A stretch of 64,000 nt of DNA from Bifidobacterium platyrrhinorum. GTDB taxonomy: Bacteria > Actinomycetota > Actinomycetes > Actinomycetales > Bifidobacteriaceae. Below are positions 32,165-40,957 of this stretch, one piece after another (within the stretch, counting starts at the first letter, position 1; each line of letters opens with the position of its first letter). The stretch is taken from the NCBI RefSeq assembly GCF_010667645.1, contig NZ_WHZV01000005.1, forward strand, positions 62,001 to 126,000. The letters are read 5' to 3'. The notes under the pieces were generated by a model. It made no database searches and was not told where the DNA came from. It saw nothing but the letters and a program-made list of their open reading frames with translations. The translations under genes were made by a program, and so were the position numbers.

Positions 32165-32457
32165 GAGAGCCCTTTCTGACATTGGCCGTATCGAGTCATA
32201 CGCGGCCCCAGTGTAGCCGAATCCGCGCGCCGCGCCCGGGGAACACTCGCATGATGGCGCGCAGGATGCGTCCCGCGGCCTCCCGCATGACGGCCGCGGG
32301 ACGGACCGTCACGTCCTCCGGACGCCGCCGCGACGGGTCCGCAGGCCGTCTGCCGTATACGTTTCCCTACGCCACCGTAAGGTGACGTGTCGCGTCCGGG
32401 GCGCTAGACTGGCTGTTTTGAGACAGGACATCGCAGGAATTGGGCAAGGAGCATCAC

Positions 32458-34500
32458 GTGTCCGTTTTTTCCACGTTGAAGCAGCAAACCACGAACATCA
32501 CGCGCAAGGCGTTGCGCCTCGGCACCGATTTCGTGCATCCGGTCGGTGACGACGCGGGCAACGAACCCGACTACGCCGGCGAGGACATCGCCCGCGAGGA
32601 GTCCATCGAGCTGCCCCACACCGACGTGTGGGGGCCGGACCGTCCGACGGTCACCGAGATCGACCCGGCTTCGGGGCTGCTGACCACCACCACGCAGGGA
32701 AATCCCCCGCTGGACATGGGCATGTCGATCTACGACATCTACGCCGACCGCGCCGAACGCATGGGCGACGACCCGCTGTACACGTACAAGGAGGACGGCG
32801 AGTGGGTCACGAAGACCGCGAACGAGTTCCTCGCCGAGGTGCGCGAGATCGCCAAGGGCCTGCTGCACTACGGCCTGAAGAAGGGCGACGGCGTGGCGTT
32901 CATGTGCCGCACCTCCTATGAGTGGGATCTGACCGACGCGGCCGTCATGGCCTGCGGCGGCGTGCTGGCCACCATCTACGACACGGATTCCGCCGAGCAG
33001 ATCCGCAACATCGTCAACAACTCCGACGCCCGCTTGCTCATCGTGCAGGACACCGCCATGCGCGACAAGGCCGACGGCGCCGTCGAGGAATGCCCGTCAC
33101 TGGAGCACATCGTCTGCATCGAGACCGGCGGCCTGGACGAGATCAAGGCGTACGGCAAGTCCGTGTCCGACGAGGAGCTGGACGAGCGCATCGACTCGGT
33201 GCGGAAGACCGACCTGTGCTCGATCGTGTACACGTCCGGTTCCACCGCCGCGCCGAAGGGCGTGGAGATGACGCACGAGCACTACTGCCAGACGGCGTTG
33301 AACCTGCCCGATTACATGCCGGACCTGCTGCATGACAAGAAGAACACGATCCTGCTGTTCCTGCCCCAGGCGCATTCGTTCGCGCGCGCCATCAACTACA
33401 TCGTCGTCGCCTCGAACGTCCATATCTACATCGCGACCGGCATCAGGACGCTGATCTCCGACCTGCAGGTCGCCAAGCCGTCCATCATGATCGTCGTGCC
33501 CCGCGTGCTGGAGAAGGTGTACAACGCCGCCTCCCAGAAGGCCGGACACGGCGCAAAGGGCATGGTGTTCGCCTCCGCGGTCGTCGCCGCGCAGGACTAC
33601 ATGAAGGAGATCTCCGAAAAGGGCCATGCGGGCGCCCTGGCGCGCACCAAGCGCGCCGCGTTCGACCCGGTGGTCTACAAGTCGCTGCGCGAGGTGCTGG
33701 GAGGCCGCGCCAAGTGGATCGTCGCGGGCGGCGCCCCGCTCGACCCGGAGCTGATGGCGTTCTTCCGCGGCGCCGGCGTGCCCGTGTACGAGGGCTACGG
33801 CCTGACCGAGACGACCGCCCCGTGCGCGTTCAACGTGCTGGGCGTCCCGTTCCACGCCGGTTCGGTCGGCATCGCGTTCCCCGGCTTCTCGCTGCGCATC
33901 GCCGAGGACGGCGAGATCCAGGTCAAGGGCCGCGCCGTGTTCCCCCGCTACCACAAGAACGAGGAGGCCACCGAGACCTCCTTCACCGAGGACGGCTGGT
34001 ACGCGACCGGCGACCTGGGCCGCATCGACAACGACGGATTCCTGTACATCACCGGCCGCAAGAAGGACCTCATCATCACGGCCGGCGGCAAGAACGTGGC
34101 GCCCGGACCGATCGAGGAGGTCATCCAGCGTTGCGAGATCGTCTCGCAGGCGCTGGTGCTGGGCGACAAGCGTCCGTTCATCTCCGCGCTCATCACCCTG
34201 GACGAGGAGTCGCTGCGCCCGTGGCTGGCCGCGAAGGGTCTGGACGAGCATATGACGATGGAGGAGGCCGCGAACAACGCCGCGGTGCGCGCCGAGGTGC
34301 AGAAGTGGGTCGACCAGGCCAACGAGGGCGTCTCCCGCGCCGAGTCGGTCCGCAAGTTCATCATCCTGCCCGAGGAGTTCACGCAGGAGAACGGCCTGAT
34401 GACCGCGTCGATGAAGGTCATCCGCCCGAAGGTCATCAAGCGCTACGCGACGCTGCTCGCCACGCAGATGTACACGAAGAAGACCGCGCCGCGCCAGTGA
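32458..34500 (+). CDS. Long-chain fatty acid-CoA ligase (AMP-binding), copy 1
   Basis: 680 residues starting at GTG 32458 (RBS AAGGAG, 6 bases; an upstream in-frame TTG contains that RBS within its codons and is rejected). Activates long fatty acids to acyl-CoA through acyl-AMP. Motifs: P-loop 'IVYTSGSTAAPKGVEMTH' (about residue 263), 'LPQAHSFARAINY', 'GYGLTETTAPCAF', 'DGWYATGDLGRIDNDGFLYITGRKKDLIITAGGKNVAP'. It has an N-terminal extension of about 90 residues, rich in acidic residues, before the start of the adenylation domain, longer than in copy 2. Convergent with copy 2, with a hairpin between them. Bifidobacteria carry such FAA1-type enzymes for lipid recycling; exact substrate unknown. 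Confidence 0.9.
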   Translation: MSVFSTLKQQTTNITRKALRLGTDFVHPVGDDAGNEPDYAGEDIAREESIELPHTDVWGPDRPTVTEIDPASGLLTTTTQGNPPLDMGMSIYDIYADRAERMGDDPLYTYKEDGEWVTKTANEFLAEVREIAKGLLHYGLKKGDGVAFMCRTSYEWDLTDAAVMACGGVLATIYDTDSAEQIRNIVNNSDARLLIVQDTAMRDKADGAVEECPSLEHIVCIETGGLDEIKAYGKSVSDEELDERIDSVRKTDLCSIVYTSGSTAAPKGVEMTHEHYCQTALNLPDYMPDLLHDKKNTILLFLPQAHSFARAINYIVVASNVHIYIATGIRTLISDLQVAKPSIMIVVPRVLEKVYNAASQKAGHGAKGMVFASAVVAAQDYMKEISEKGHAGALARTKRAAFDPVVYKSLREVLGGRAKWIVAGGAPLDPELMAFFRGAGVPVYEGYGLTETTAPCAFNVLGVPFHAGSVGIAFPGFSLRIAEDGEIQVKGRAVFPRYHKNEEATETSFTEDGWYATGDLGRIDNDGFLYITGRKKDLIITAGGKNVAPGPIEEVIQRCEIVSQALVLGDKRPFISALITLDEESLRPWLAAKGLDEHMTMEEAANNAAVRAEVQKWVDQANEGVSRAESVRKFIILPEEFTQENGLMTASMKVIRPKVIKRYATLLATQMYTKKTAPRQ

Positions 34501-34504
34501 GGCG

Positions 34505-34524
34505 AAGTGGCGGTCCGCCACTTT
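34505..34524. terminator. Hairpin between convergent acyl-CoA ligase genes
   Basis: AAGTGGCGG / CGCCACTTT with a very short loop, right after the copy 1 stop; usable by either strand. Confidence 0.55.
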
Positions 34525-34559
34525 CCGATGCCGTATGCCTGGGACGCCCGGTTCCGGAT

Positions 34560-36374
34560 TCACTTCTTGCCGGCGTAGATCACGTTGTCGATGAGGTCGC
34601 GGTAGCGCTTGGTGATCGCCTCGCGCCGGGCCTTCATCGAAGCGGTGACGAGGCCGCTTTCCTCGGTGAAGTCGTCCGGCACGATCTCGAACTTGCGTAT
34701 GGATTCGGCGCGGGAGACGAGTTCGTCCGCCTGGTTGACGGCGCGCTCCACCTCGGCGTGCACGATCGGGTTGCGCGCGGCCTCGGCCAGATCGGCGCAC
34801 GGCGCCGCCCCCTGGGCTTCGAGCCACGTGTTCGTCTCCGCCAGATCGAGGGCGACGATCGCGGCGACGAACGGCTTGCGATCGCCGACGACGACGCACT
34901 GGTTGACGACCGGCGAGGTCATCACCGACGCCTCGAGTTCGCCCGGGGAGACGTTCTTGCCGCCGGCCGTGATGATGAGGTCCTTCTTACGGCCGGTGAC
35001 GGTGACGAACCCGTCGTCGTCGAGCGAGCCGAGGTCGCCGGTGTGCAGCCATCCGTCCCTGATCTGCTCCCGGGTGATCTCGGGATGGTTGTGGTAGCCG
35101 ACGCACACCGCGGGGCTCTTGATGCACAGTTCGCCGTCGTCGTCGATGCCCACGGCCGTGCCCTGCATCGGCAGGCCGATGGTGCCGATCCGGTATCCGG
35201 AGGTCGGGTTCACCGTGGCGGGCGCGCACGTTTCGGTCATGCCGTAGCCCTCGAGCAATGGCAGGCCGATGCCGTTGAAGAAGTGGGCGATGGACTTGTC
35301 GAGCGGCGCGCCGCCCGAGACCGCGTATTCGACGTGTCCGCCGAACACGTCGAGAATCGACCGGTAGACCAGCTTCGTATAGAACGCGTGCTTCAGGTTC
35401 AGCGGGAACGGGATCGGCTCGCCGGACTGCTGCGCCTTGGACCATGCGCGCGCGGCGGCGGTCGCGCCGGCGAAGACGCGCCCCTTGAACCCGGCGCCGG
35501 CCTTCTGCGAGGCCGCGTTGTAGATCTTCTCGAAGATGCGCGGCACGGCCAGGATGAACGTCGGCTTGAACGCGGCGAAATCGGCGAGGATGGTCTTCAG
35601 GTTCCCGGACAGGCCGAGCGTGACGTTGCCGGCGAAGCAGAAGAACTGCATGTACCGGGCGAACACGTGCGCCAACGGCAGGAACAGCCACAGCCTCGCG
35701 TATTCGGGCATGGCGATGGCCGGCATCGACCGGATGCCGGAATAGGTGATGAAGATGAAATTGCCGTGGCTCAGTTCGATGCCCTTCGGCGTGCCGGTGG
35801 AGCCGGACGTGTACACGATGGTGGCCAGATCGTCGCCGTGGATCGCCCGTTCGCGCTCACGGAACTCGGCGTCGGTGACGCCCTTGCCGTATTCCTCGAG
35901 CGTGTCGAGCGCGCCGAAGTCGATGACGTACACGTCGCCCAGATCGGGGCATTGCGAACGCACCGATTCGACCTTGTCCCTCTGCATGTCGTTTTCGGCG
36001 AACGCCATCCGCACCTGCGAATCATTGAAGATCATGCTCACCTGGGCGGGCGAGTTCGTCTCGTACACGGGCACGGTGAGCGCGCCGATCGACATGATGG
36101 CCATGTCGAGCGCCGTCCACTCCCATCGGGTCTTGGAGATCACGGACACGGCGTCTCCCGGCATGATGCCGCGGGCGATGAGCCCTTTGGCGAGCGCGAT
36201 GACCTTGTCGCGGAACGCGGCGGCGGTGAACGACCGCCACTCCCCCGTGCCCGGCTCCTTGTATTCGATGAGCGGCTCGTCCGGCGTGCGCGCGGCGCGT
36301 TCGTCGAGGATCGAGAACAGGTTCCGATCGGTGTCGATCGGCCGTTCCAACGGCCGCAGGTATTCCTTCTTCAT
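34560..36374 (-). CDS. Long-chain fatty acid-CoA ligase (AMP-binding), copy 2
   Basis: 604 residues from ATG 36374 (RBS GGGGGAGG, 4-5 bases); the frame is open upstream but lacks an RBS. Motifs: 'IVYTSGSTGTPKGIELSHGNF' region, 'LPLAHVFARYMQFFCFAGNV', 'GYGMTETCAPATVN', 'DGWLHTGDLGSLDDDGFVTVTGRKKDLIITAGGKNVSPGELE'. It is shorter than copy 1, lacking the long acidic N-terminus, and is more typical of the family. The two genes share the same core, so they are paralogues arranged tail to tail, possibly with different chain-length preference or one devoted to exogenous fatty acids. Confidence 0.9.
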   Translation of the reverse strand: MKKEYLRPLERPIDTDRNLFSILDERAARTPDEPLIEYKEPGTGEWRSFTAAAFRDKVIALAKGLIARGIMPGDAVSVISKTRWEWTALDMAIMSIGALTVPVYETNSPAQVSMIFNDSQVRMAFAENDMQRDKVESVRSQCPDLGDVYVIDFGALDTLEEYGKGVTDAEFRERERAIHGDDLATIVYTSGSTGTPKGIELSHGNFIFITYSGIRSMPAIAMPEYARLWLFLPLAHVFARYMQFFCFAGNVTLGLSGNLKTILADFAAFKPTFILAVPRIFEKIYNAASQKAGAGFKGRVFAGATAAARAWSKAQQSGEPIPFPLNLKHAFYTKLVYRSILDVFGGHVEYAVSGGAPLDKSIAHFFNGIGLPLLEGYGMTETCAPATVNPTSGYRIGTIGLPMQGTAVGIDDDGELCIKSPAVCVGYHNHPEITREQIRDGWLHTGDLGSLDDDGFVTVTGRKKDLIITAGGKNVSPGELEASVMTSPVVNQCVVVGDRKPFVAAIVALDLAETNTWLEAQGAAPCADLAEAARNPIVHAEVERAVNQADELVSRAESIRKFEIVPDDFTEESGLVTASMKARREAITKRYRDLIDNVIYAGKK

Positions 36375-36490
36375 GATCCTCCCCCGATCATGCATATGCT
36401 TGTCGCCACCGATTGTAGCCCGCCGGCCGCGATGGGCGTCCGTGCGTTCCGGACATCCGGTCGGACGCCGGTTCGGGGCCCGACCGGATG

Positions 36491-37111
36491 TCATTGCGCC
36501 GGTTTGAGCGCGATGCGCCTGCGCGACGCCATCGCCTCCGGGTCGAGGTAGTCGTCCTTCCCTCGCCGCACGCCCCAGTGCAGGCACGCGCCGTCGCAGT
36601 GGTCGCTTCGCCCGCCCACCTCGCCGAACCGCCGTCCGCGGGAGACCTGCGCCCCGACGGCCAGATCGGTGATCGCGGGTTCGAAGGTGATCGTGAGCCC
36701 CTTATGCCGGATGCTCACCACCTGTTTGCCGGCCACCTCCCCCGCGAACGAGACGACGCCGTCGCCGGGGGCGAGCAGCGCGTCCCGTTCGCCGGCCGCC
36801 AGGTCCATGCCCCGGTGCCCGGACATCCAGGGACGTTCGGGCGCGTCGAACGCACGGACCGTCTCGACCCGGGACAGCGGCCATGCCAGCGTGGCGCGGC
36901 ATGCTCCGGCGGCGTCTTGCGGATCCGTGCCGCGCCGGTCCGTCGCGGCCGATGCGGCCGACGCGGGTGATGCGGGCATCGCCGCCGATGACGCGTATGG
37001 AGCGGGTATACCCGCCGTTACCGTCTGCACGATTGTCAGCATGGCCGCCATCGCCGCCGAGCGGAGGCGCGGACGTCGGTTCCTTCGTGTTGCTCCGTCA
37101 TGTCCGTTCAT
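36491..37111 (-). CDS. M23 (LytM-type) peptidase-like protein, exported
   Basis: 206 residues from the ATG that follows GGAGCCACCG (start near 37111). An N-terminal signal-like segment with Arg-rich lead (RRNRRPRLRSAAMAAMLTIV, then A/S/P-rich to about 55) precedes a compact LytM domain: 'HRGMDLAAGERDALLAPGDGVVSFAGEVAGK', 'VVSIRHKGLTITFEPAITDLAVGAQVSRG', and 'CLHWGVRRG'. H-R-G-M-D and H-W-G match the HxxxD and HxH-type zinc sites only in part: the last motif reads H-W-G instead of H-x-H, so activity is uncertain and it may be a degenerate, regulatory LytM protein. It is upstream of a tRNA cluster on the same strand. Confidence 0.75.
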   Translation of the reverse strand: MNGHDGATRRNRRPRLRSAAMAAMLTIVQTVTAGIPAPYASSAAMPASPASAASAATDRRGTDPQDAAGACRATLAWPLSRVETVRAFDAPERPWMSGHRGMDLAAGERDALLAPGDGVVSFAGEVAGKQVVSIRHKGLTITFEPAITDLAVGAQVSRGRRFGEVGGRSDHCDGACLHWGVRRGKDDYLDPEAMASRRRIALKPAQ

Positions 37112-37277
37112 CGGTGGCTCCTTCGCCGTCGCGTCCGTCCCGGCGCATCCGTCGGGCTTCCCCTCCCACGATGACGGGGATGCGACGCCTTTGTCCATTC
37201 GTACGGATGATGTGTACAGAGGTCGCGGAAATCTTCACAAAACGAAAAACCCCGCTCCATGGCGGGTTTCCGGATGG

Positions 37278-37350
37278 AGCGGACAACGGGACTCGAACCC
37301 GCGGTCTCAACCTTGGCAAGGTTGCGCTTTACCAACTAAGCTATGTCCGC
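37278..37350 (-). tRNA. tRNA-Gly (GCC), copy 1
   Basis: 73-base cloverleaf, 7-bp acceptor stem GCGGACA/TGTCCGC, anticodon loop TTGCCAA with GCC, T arm GGGTTCGAATCCC. CCA not encoded. Identical to the copy at 37716-37788. Confidence 0.97.
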
Positions 37351-37383
37351 GTAGGATTCCCGCCGTGAGAAGCGGGATTCCAG

Positions 37384-37456
37384 TGGGCGATGTAGGAATC
37401 GAACCTACGACCCCTTCGGTGTGAACGAAGTGCGCTAGCCGCTGCGCCAATCGCCC
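37384..37456 (-). tRNA. tRNA-Val (CAC)
   Basis: Acceptor GGGCGAT/ATCGCCC, anticodon stem CTTCG/CGAAG with loop TTCACAC giving CAC, T arm TAGGTTCGATTCCTA. Confidence 0.95.
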
Positions 37457-37502
37457 GAAATCAATCGGTGTTCAGTTATCGGCCGAATCGCTTCGACCAT
37501 GG

Positions 37503-37574
37503 TGGGCGATACAAGATTCGAACTTGTGACCCCTTCCGTGTCAGGGAAGTGCGCTACCTCTGCGCCAACCGCCC
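37503..37574 (-). tRNA. tRNA-Val (GAC)
   Basis: Acceptor GGGCGGT pairing with ATCGCCC (one G-T and one mismatch-like position), anticodon stem CTTCC/GGAAG with loop CTGACAC giving GAC, T arm CAAGTTCGAATCTTG. Confidence 0.95.
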
Positions 37575-37616
37575 GGGCCTGCATTACAGTCAATCGAATC
37601 GCTTCGATCCGCTGAG

Positions 37617-37687
37617 AGGTGGGTACGAGAGTCGAACTCGTCTATACGGCTTTGCAGGCCGCTGCCTAACCGCTTGGCTAACCCACC
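37617..37687 (-). tRNA. tRNA-Cys (GCA)
   Basis: Acceptor GGTGGGT/ACCCACC with U discriminator, as expected for Cys; anticodon loop CTGCAAA giving GCA; 71 bases. Confidence 0.96.
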
Positions 37688-37715
37688 GTAAGGTCGTCAA
37701 CTCGTCGGACCTTAG

Positions 37716-37788
37716 AGCGGACAACGGGACTCGAACCCGCGGTCTCAACCTTGGCAAGGTTGCGCTTTACCAACTAAGCTATGTCCGC
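37716..37788 (-). tRNA. tRNA-Gly (GCC), copy 2
   Basis: Identical to the tRNA-Gly at 37278-37350; it is first in the minus-strand cluster Gly-Cys-Val-Val-Gly. Confidence 0.97.
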
Positions 37789-37955
37789 ATGCGGTCGTGG
37801 GGATTGCTCCCCGCCGAAGCACGAGTCACTACTATATCCATGTCGCCTCGTTTTGCAAAGCACGGCGTGTCGCACCACCGCCCACCGGGCACGCCCGTGG
37901 CGAAAACCGCATGAAACCAGGGGATCGAACGCTCCCGCATGGTTATTCTGGAACC

Positions 37956-38810
37956 ATGAGCGAGGAACGAGATCAGCGGGAGTGCGTACTGCTCGCCGCC
38001 TTCGAGGGATGGAACGACGCCTGCCAGGCCGCGACGAACGTGGTACGGCATCTAGTGTCCCGTTACGAGTCGCGCGAGATACGCCATATCAGCTGCGACG
38101 GGTACTACGACTACCAGGTGTCGCGCCCCATGCTGTGCCGTGTGACGGGACGCCCCCGCATCATCTGGCCGCAGACCACGTTCTACGAGATCACGCTCCC
38201 CACCGGCAGGCGCCTGTATGCGCAGATCGCCCCCGAACCGAATTACCGTTGGCGCGAATACTGCCGGCAGAGCCTGCATATCGCCGACGAGCTCGACGTG
38301 GACCGCATCGTCACGCTCGGCTCCATGTTCGCCGACTGCCCGCACACCCGCCCGCTGCCGGTCGACGTCTCCCATGATCTCGACGAGGCGGGCCGCAGCT
38401 GCGACTGCGGCGCGAACGACGACGAGGGAGGGTACAGCGGCCCCGTGGGCATCCCCACCGTGCTCGACGACATGGCCCGTGAGCAGTCGTTCGCCACCAC
38501 GTCGCTATGGGCGTCGATCCCCCAGTACTCAGGCAACGACGACTGCCCGCAGGCCACGCTGAACCTGCTTCGGCGGCTGGGGCGCGAACTGGGTCTCGGA
38601 TTCGACGAGGGCGATCTCGAGGCGCGCGCGAACGAGTGGAACGCGAAGGTCACGATGCTGCTGCGGTGCAGCGACCAGCTGGCCGACTACGTGCACCATC
38701 TCGAACGGGAATGGGACCGCGCGCAGGAGGCGCGCAGGGCGGCGTCCGAGAATCCGCGCCAGGCCGAACAGCTCGTGCGCGAGACCGAGGATTTCCTGCG
38801 CAACCTGTAG
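37956..38810 (+). CDS. PAC2 family protein
   Basis: 284 residues from ATG 37956, chosen because the PAC2 domain begins at once (VLLAAFEGWNDACQAATNVVRHL). PAC2 proteins are named after a eukaryotic proteasome assembly chaperone; actinobacterial versions have been linked to proteasome-like or unknown functions. Segments: 'IRHISCDGYYDYQVSRPML', 'IIWPQTTFYEITLPTGRRLY', 'RIVTLGSMFADCPHTRPLPV', 'GPVGIPTVLDDMAREQSFATTSLWASIPQY'. The C-terminus (about 215-284) is helical and charged, likely coiled coil. No proteasome genes are visible in the window, and function here is unknown. Downstream intergenic sequence is extremely GC-rich. Confidence 0.85.
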   Translation: MSEERDQRECVLLAAFEGWNDACQAATNVVRHLVSRYESREIRHISCDGYYDYQVSRPMLCRVTGRPRIIWPQTTFYEITLPTGRRLYAQIAPEPNYRWREYCRQSLHIADELDVDRIVTLGSMFADCPHTRPLPVDVSHDLDEAGRSCDCGANDDEGGYSGPVGIPTVLDDMAREQSFATTSLWASIPQYSGNDDCPQATLNLLRRLGRELGLGFDEGDLEARANEWNAKVTMLLRCSDQLADYVHHLEREWDRAQEARRAASENPRQAEQLVRETEDFLRNL

Positions 38811-38811
38811 G

Positions 38812-38880
38812 CGGCGGTTCGCGCCGCCGGCGGTTCGCGCCGCCGGCGGCGTCGCAGGTTCGGTTCCGCAACGCCGCCGG
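38812..38880. repeat. GC-rich repeat and hairpin region after PAC2 gene
   Basis: Two tandem copies of about 16 bases (GGCGGTTCGCGCCGCC) followed by GGCGGCG and later CGCCGCCGG. The copies are self-complementary and can act as a bidirectional terminator between convergent genes. Confidence 0.5.
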
Positions 38881-38895
38881 CGCTCCGGTCCGACG

Positions 38896-39687
38896 TCAGC
38901 CCAGCAGGGAACGGCACATGGAACGGTATTCGCTCACATAGCCGCCGCCGAAGAAGACGCAATGGCCGGCGATCGGGTACAGACGCCACAGGGTCATGCG
39001 GTCCTCCCAGCCGGCCTTGAGCGGGTGCACGCCCTGGTAGCCGTCGAGGATGTCGCGAAGATAGGTCATGCCGAACAGGCCGAGCATGGCCAGGTCCTCC
39101 TCGCGGTGCCCGCCGTGCGCCGCCGGGTCGATGAGCACAGCCTCGCTGTAACCGCGGTCGGCGGTCCACATCACGTTGCCGCTCCACAGGTCCCCGTGCA
39201 CACGCGCCGGCTTGTCGGAGGCGGCGCGGCCGAGCAGGTCGGGCAACGCGTCGACGACCCGTTCGGTCAGTTCCATGTCCCGCGCGTCGAGTTCGCCGCG
39301 ACGCATGCCGAGCTCGACCATCGGCAGCAGACGCCCTTCGGCGTAATACGTGACGGGATCGTCCCACGTGCCGGTCGCCATCGGCACCGGGTCCTGCAAC
39401 GGCCCGAAGTAGCAGGTGCCCTCGTAGCCGGCAGGCGCGGAACCGAAGTGGGGGGCTCCCGCATCGTGCATGCGGGCGAGCGCCGCGCCGAAATCATGCG
39501 CGGCCTTGACGGTGGGCATCGCGGAATGGACCTTCTCGATGTCGAGGTGGTCGTCCCCCCATCCGATCACCTGCACGACACGGGGGCCTCCCTGCGGCAT
39601 GGCCTCGCCGAGCCATTGGAGACCGCGCCCCTCGCATTCGAAGAACCCCTTCGGGGCGAAGCCCCTGCTTTTGCGATACGTATCCAT
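38896..39687 (-). CDS. Fructosamine kinase family protein
   Basis: 263 residues from ATG 39687 (RBS AAGGAG, 6 bases); an in-frame ATG seven codons upstream has no RBS. These kinases phosphorylate ketosamine (glycation) adducts to allow their removal. The sequence has the aminoglycoside-phosphotransferase-like fold: 'PVTYYAEGRLLPMVELG', the catalytic loop 'ARVHGDLWSGNVMW' (H-G-D and downstream N), the D of 'AVLIDPAAHGGHREEDLAML' (metal-binding D-P-A), and 'FGGGYVSEYRSMC' at the end. All key residues are present. The N-lobe is short ('KGFFECEGRGLQWLGEAMPQ', with E and L of the family). Convergent with the PAC2 gene. Confidence 0.85.
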   Translation of the reverse strand: MDTYRKSRGFAPKGFFECEGRGLQWLGEAMPQGGPRVVQVIGWGDDHLDIEKVHSAMPTVKAAHDFGAALARMHDAGAPHFGSAPAGYEGTCYFGPLQDPVPMATGTWDDPVTYYAEGRLLPMVELGMRRGELDARDMELTERVVDALPDLLGRAASDKPARVHGDLWSGNVMWTADRGYSEAVLIDPAAHGGHREEDLAMLGLFGMTYLRDILDGYQGVHPLKAGWEDRMTLWRLYPIAGHCVFFGGGYVSEYRSMCRSLLG

Positions 39688-39903
39688 GCGACGCTCCTTG
39701 GATGACATGGGTGCCTGCGGCCCCTACGGCCGGATGCCGTCCGGGCCCTGATCGCTTCCTCATTGTGTGCATTGTGCAAGACATCGCCCGGCCCGCGGGG
39801 AAAATGAGCACGGACTTAGCCCCCCTTGAGTACAGTGGGCATCGCAATTGACGAATGTCGAATGTCGCTTTCACCCGATGTCATCTATGAGGTTAGAGGG
39901 GTT

Positions 39904-40824
39904 ATGAATTTCTTCCAGGCGATCTTCCTTGGTCTCGTGCAGGCGTTGACCGAATATCTGCCGGTGTCGTCCAGCGCGCACATCCGCATCATCGGCGACC
40001 TGATGATCGGCTCCGATCCGGGCGCCGCGTTCACCGCCATCATCCAGATCGGCACCGAGCTCGCCGTGATCCTGTACTACCGCCGCGACATCATCCGCAT
40101 CCTGGGTTCGTGGTTCGGTTCGCTGTTCGGCAAGGAGGGCAAGGACTGGAGGTCCCGTCTCGGCGCGAAGAACCCGGATACGCAGATGGGCTGGTTCATC
40201 ATCATCGGCACGATGCCGATCCTCGTCGCCGGCCTGCTGTTCAAGGACGTCATCGAGACCACGCTGCGCAACCTGTGGATCACCGTCACCGTGCTCGCCG
40301 TGTTCGGCGTGCTGCTGTGGATCTTCGACGCACGTTCCAAGCAGGTCAAGACGATGAACCAGATGACCGTCAAGGACGCGCTGCTCTTCGGCGTGGGCCA
40401 GATGCTGGCCCTCATCCCGGGCGTCTCCCGTTCCGGCGGCACCATCACGTTCGGCCGTGCGATGGGCTACACCCGCGAGGACGCCGTGCGCGTGAGCTTC
40501 CTCATGGCCATTCCGGCCGTGTTCGGCGCGGGCATCCTCGAGGCGGTGTCCGCGGTGAAGGACGTGAGCGCCTGCGAGGCCACGAAGGCGGCCGACGCCT
40601 GCGCCGCGATCGGCGGCGCCGCATGGCCGGGCTGGGGGCCGACCATCGCCGCGACGATCGTGGCGTTCTTCGTGGGCTACATCGTGATCATCGGCTTCCT
40701 GAAGTTCGTGAGCATGTTCTCCTACAAGGCGTTCGCCGTCTACCGCATCGGCCTGGCCGTGGTGGTGGCGGTCCTGCTCATCGCCGGTGTGCTGCCGGCC
40801 ATCGACCCGTCCATGGCCGGATGA
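39904..40824 (+). CDS. uppP: Undecaprenyl-diphosphatase
   Basis: 306 residues from ATG 39904; an in-frame ATG upstream exists, but the family starts with M-N-F-F-Q-A-I-F-L-G. Membrane enzyme that dephosphorylates C55-PP to recycle the lipid carrier for wall synthesis; overexpression gives bacitracin resistance. Motifs: 'GLVQALTEYLPVSSSAHIRI' (E-x-L-P-x-S-S-x-G/A-H) near the N-terminus and 'ALIPGVSRSGGTITFGRAMGYTREDAVRVSFLMAIP' (P-G-x-S-R-S-G). Eight membrane segments. One loop (about 225-250, 'KDVSACEATKAADACAAIGGAAWPG') is longer and has two Cys, unlike the usual short loop. A perfect 26-bp inverted repeat follows, between it and dnaJ2. Confidence 0.96.
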   Translation: MNFFQAIFLGLVQALTEYLPVSSSAHIRIIGDLMIGSDPGAAFTAIIQIGTELAVILYYRRDIIRILGSWFGSLFGKEGKDWRSRLGAKNPDTQMGWFIIIGTMPILVAGLLFKDVIETTLRNLWITVTVLAVFGVLLWIFDARSKQVKTMNQMTVKDALLFGVGQMLALIPGVSRSGGTITFGRAMGYTREDAVRVSFLMAIPAVFGAGILEAVSAVKDVSACEATKAADACAAIGGAAWPGWGPTIAATIVAFFVGYIVIIGFLKFVSMFSYKAFAVYRIGLAVVVAVLLIAGVLPAIDPSMAG

Positions 40825-40872
40825 CCCGTGTGGCCCGCGCAAGAGGGGTACGGGCCACACGCGCAAGCCGCA

Positions 40873-40929
40873 CATATATGACGATCCCCCGCATACGGAC
40901 CGACCGTATGCGGGGGATCGTCATATATG
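40873..40929. terminator. Large perfect palindromic terminator between uppP and dnaJ2
   Basis: 26-base perfect arms (CATATATGACGATCCCCC... and reverse) around ACCGA. It is symmetric and separates convergent genes, so it ends both transcripts. Confidence 0.85.
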
Positions 40930-40957
40930 CACAGCCATGCGGCGCTGCCGTCAGGGC

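Noticed and set aside
33714..36551. 945-codon plus-strand frame over both acyl-CoA ligases
   Set aside because: Shadow of the ligase genes in other frames.
37278..37788. tRNA cluster as the prophage attachment site
   Set aside because: It lies about 13 kb from the last phage gene with many host genes in between, and no partial tRNA copy was seen at the prophage end.
38052..38375. Short minus-strand frame inside the PAC2 gene
   Set aside because: Shadow of the PAC2 coding sequence.
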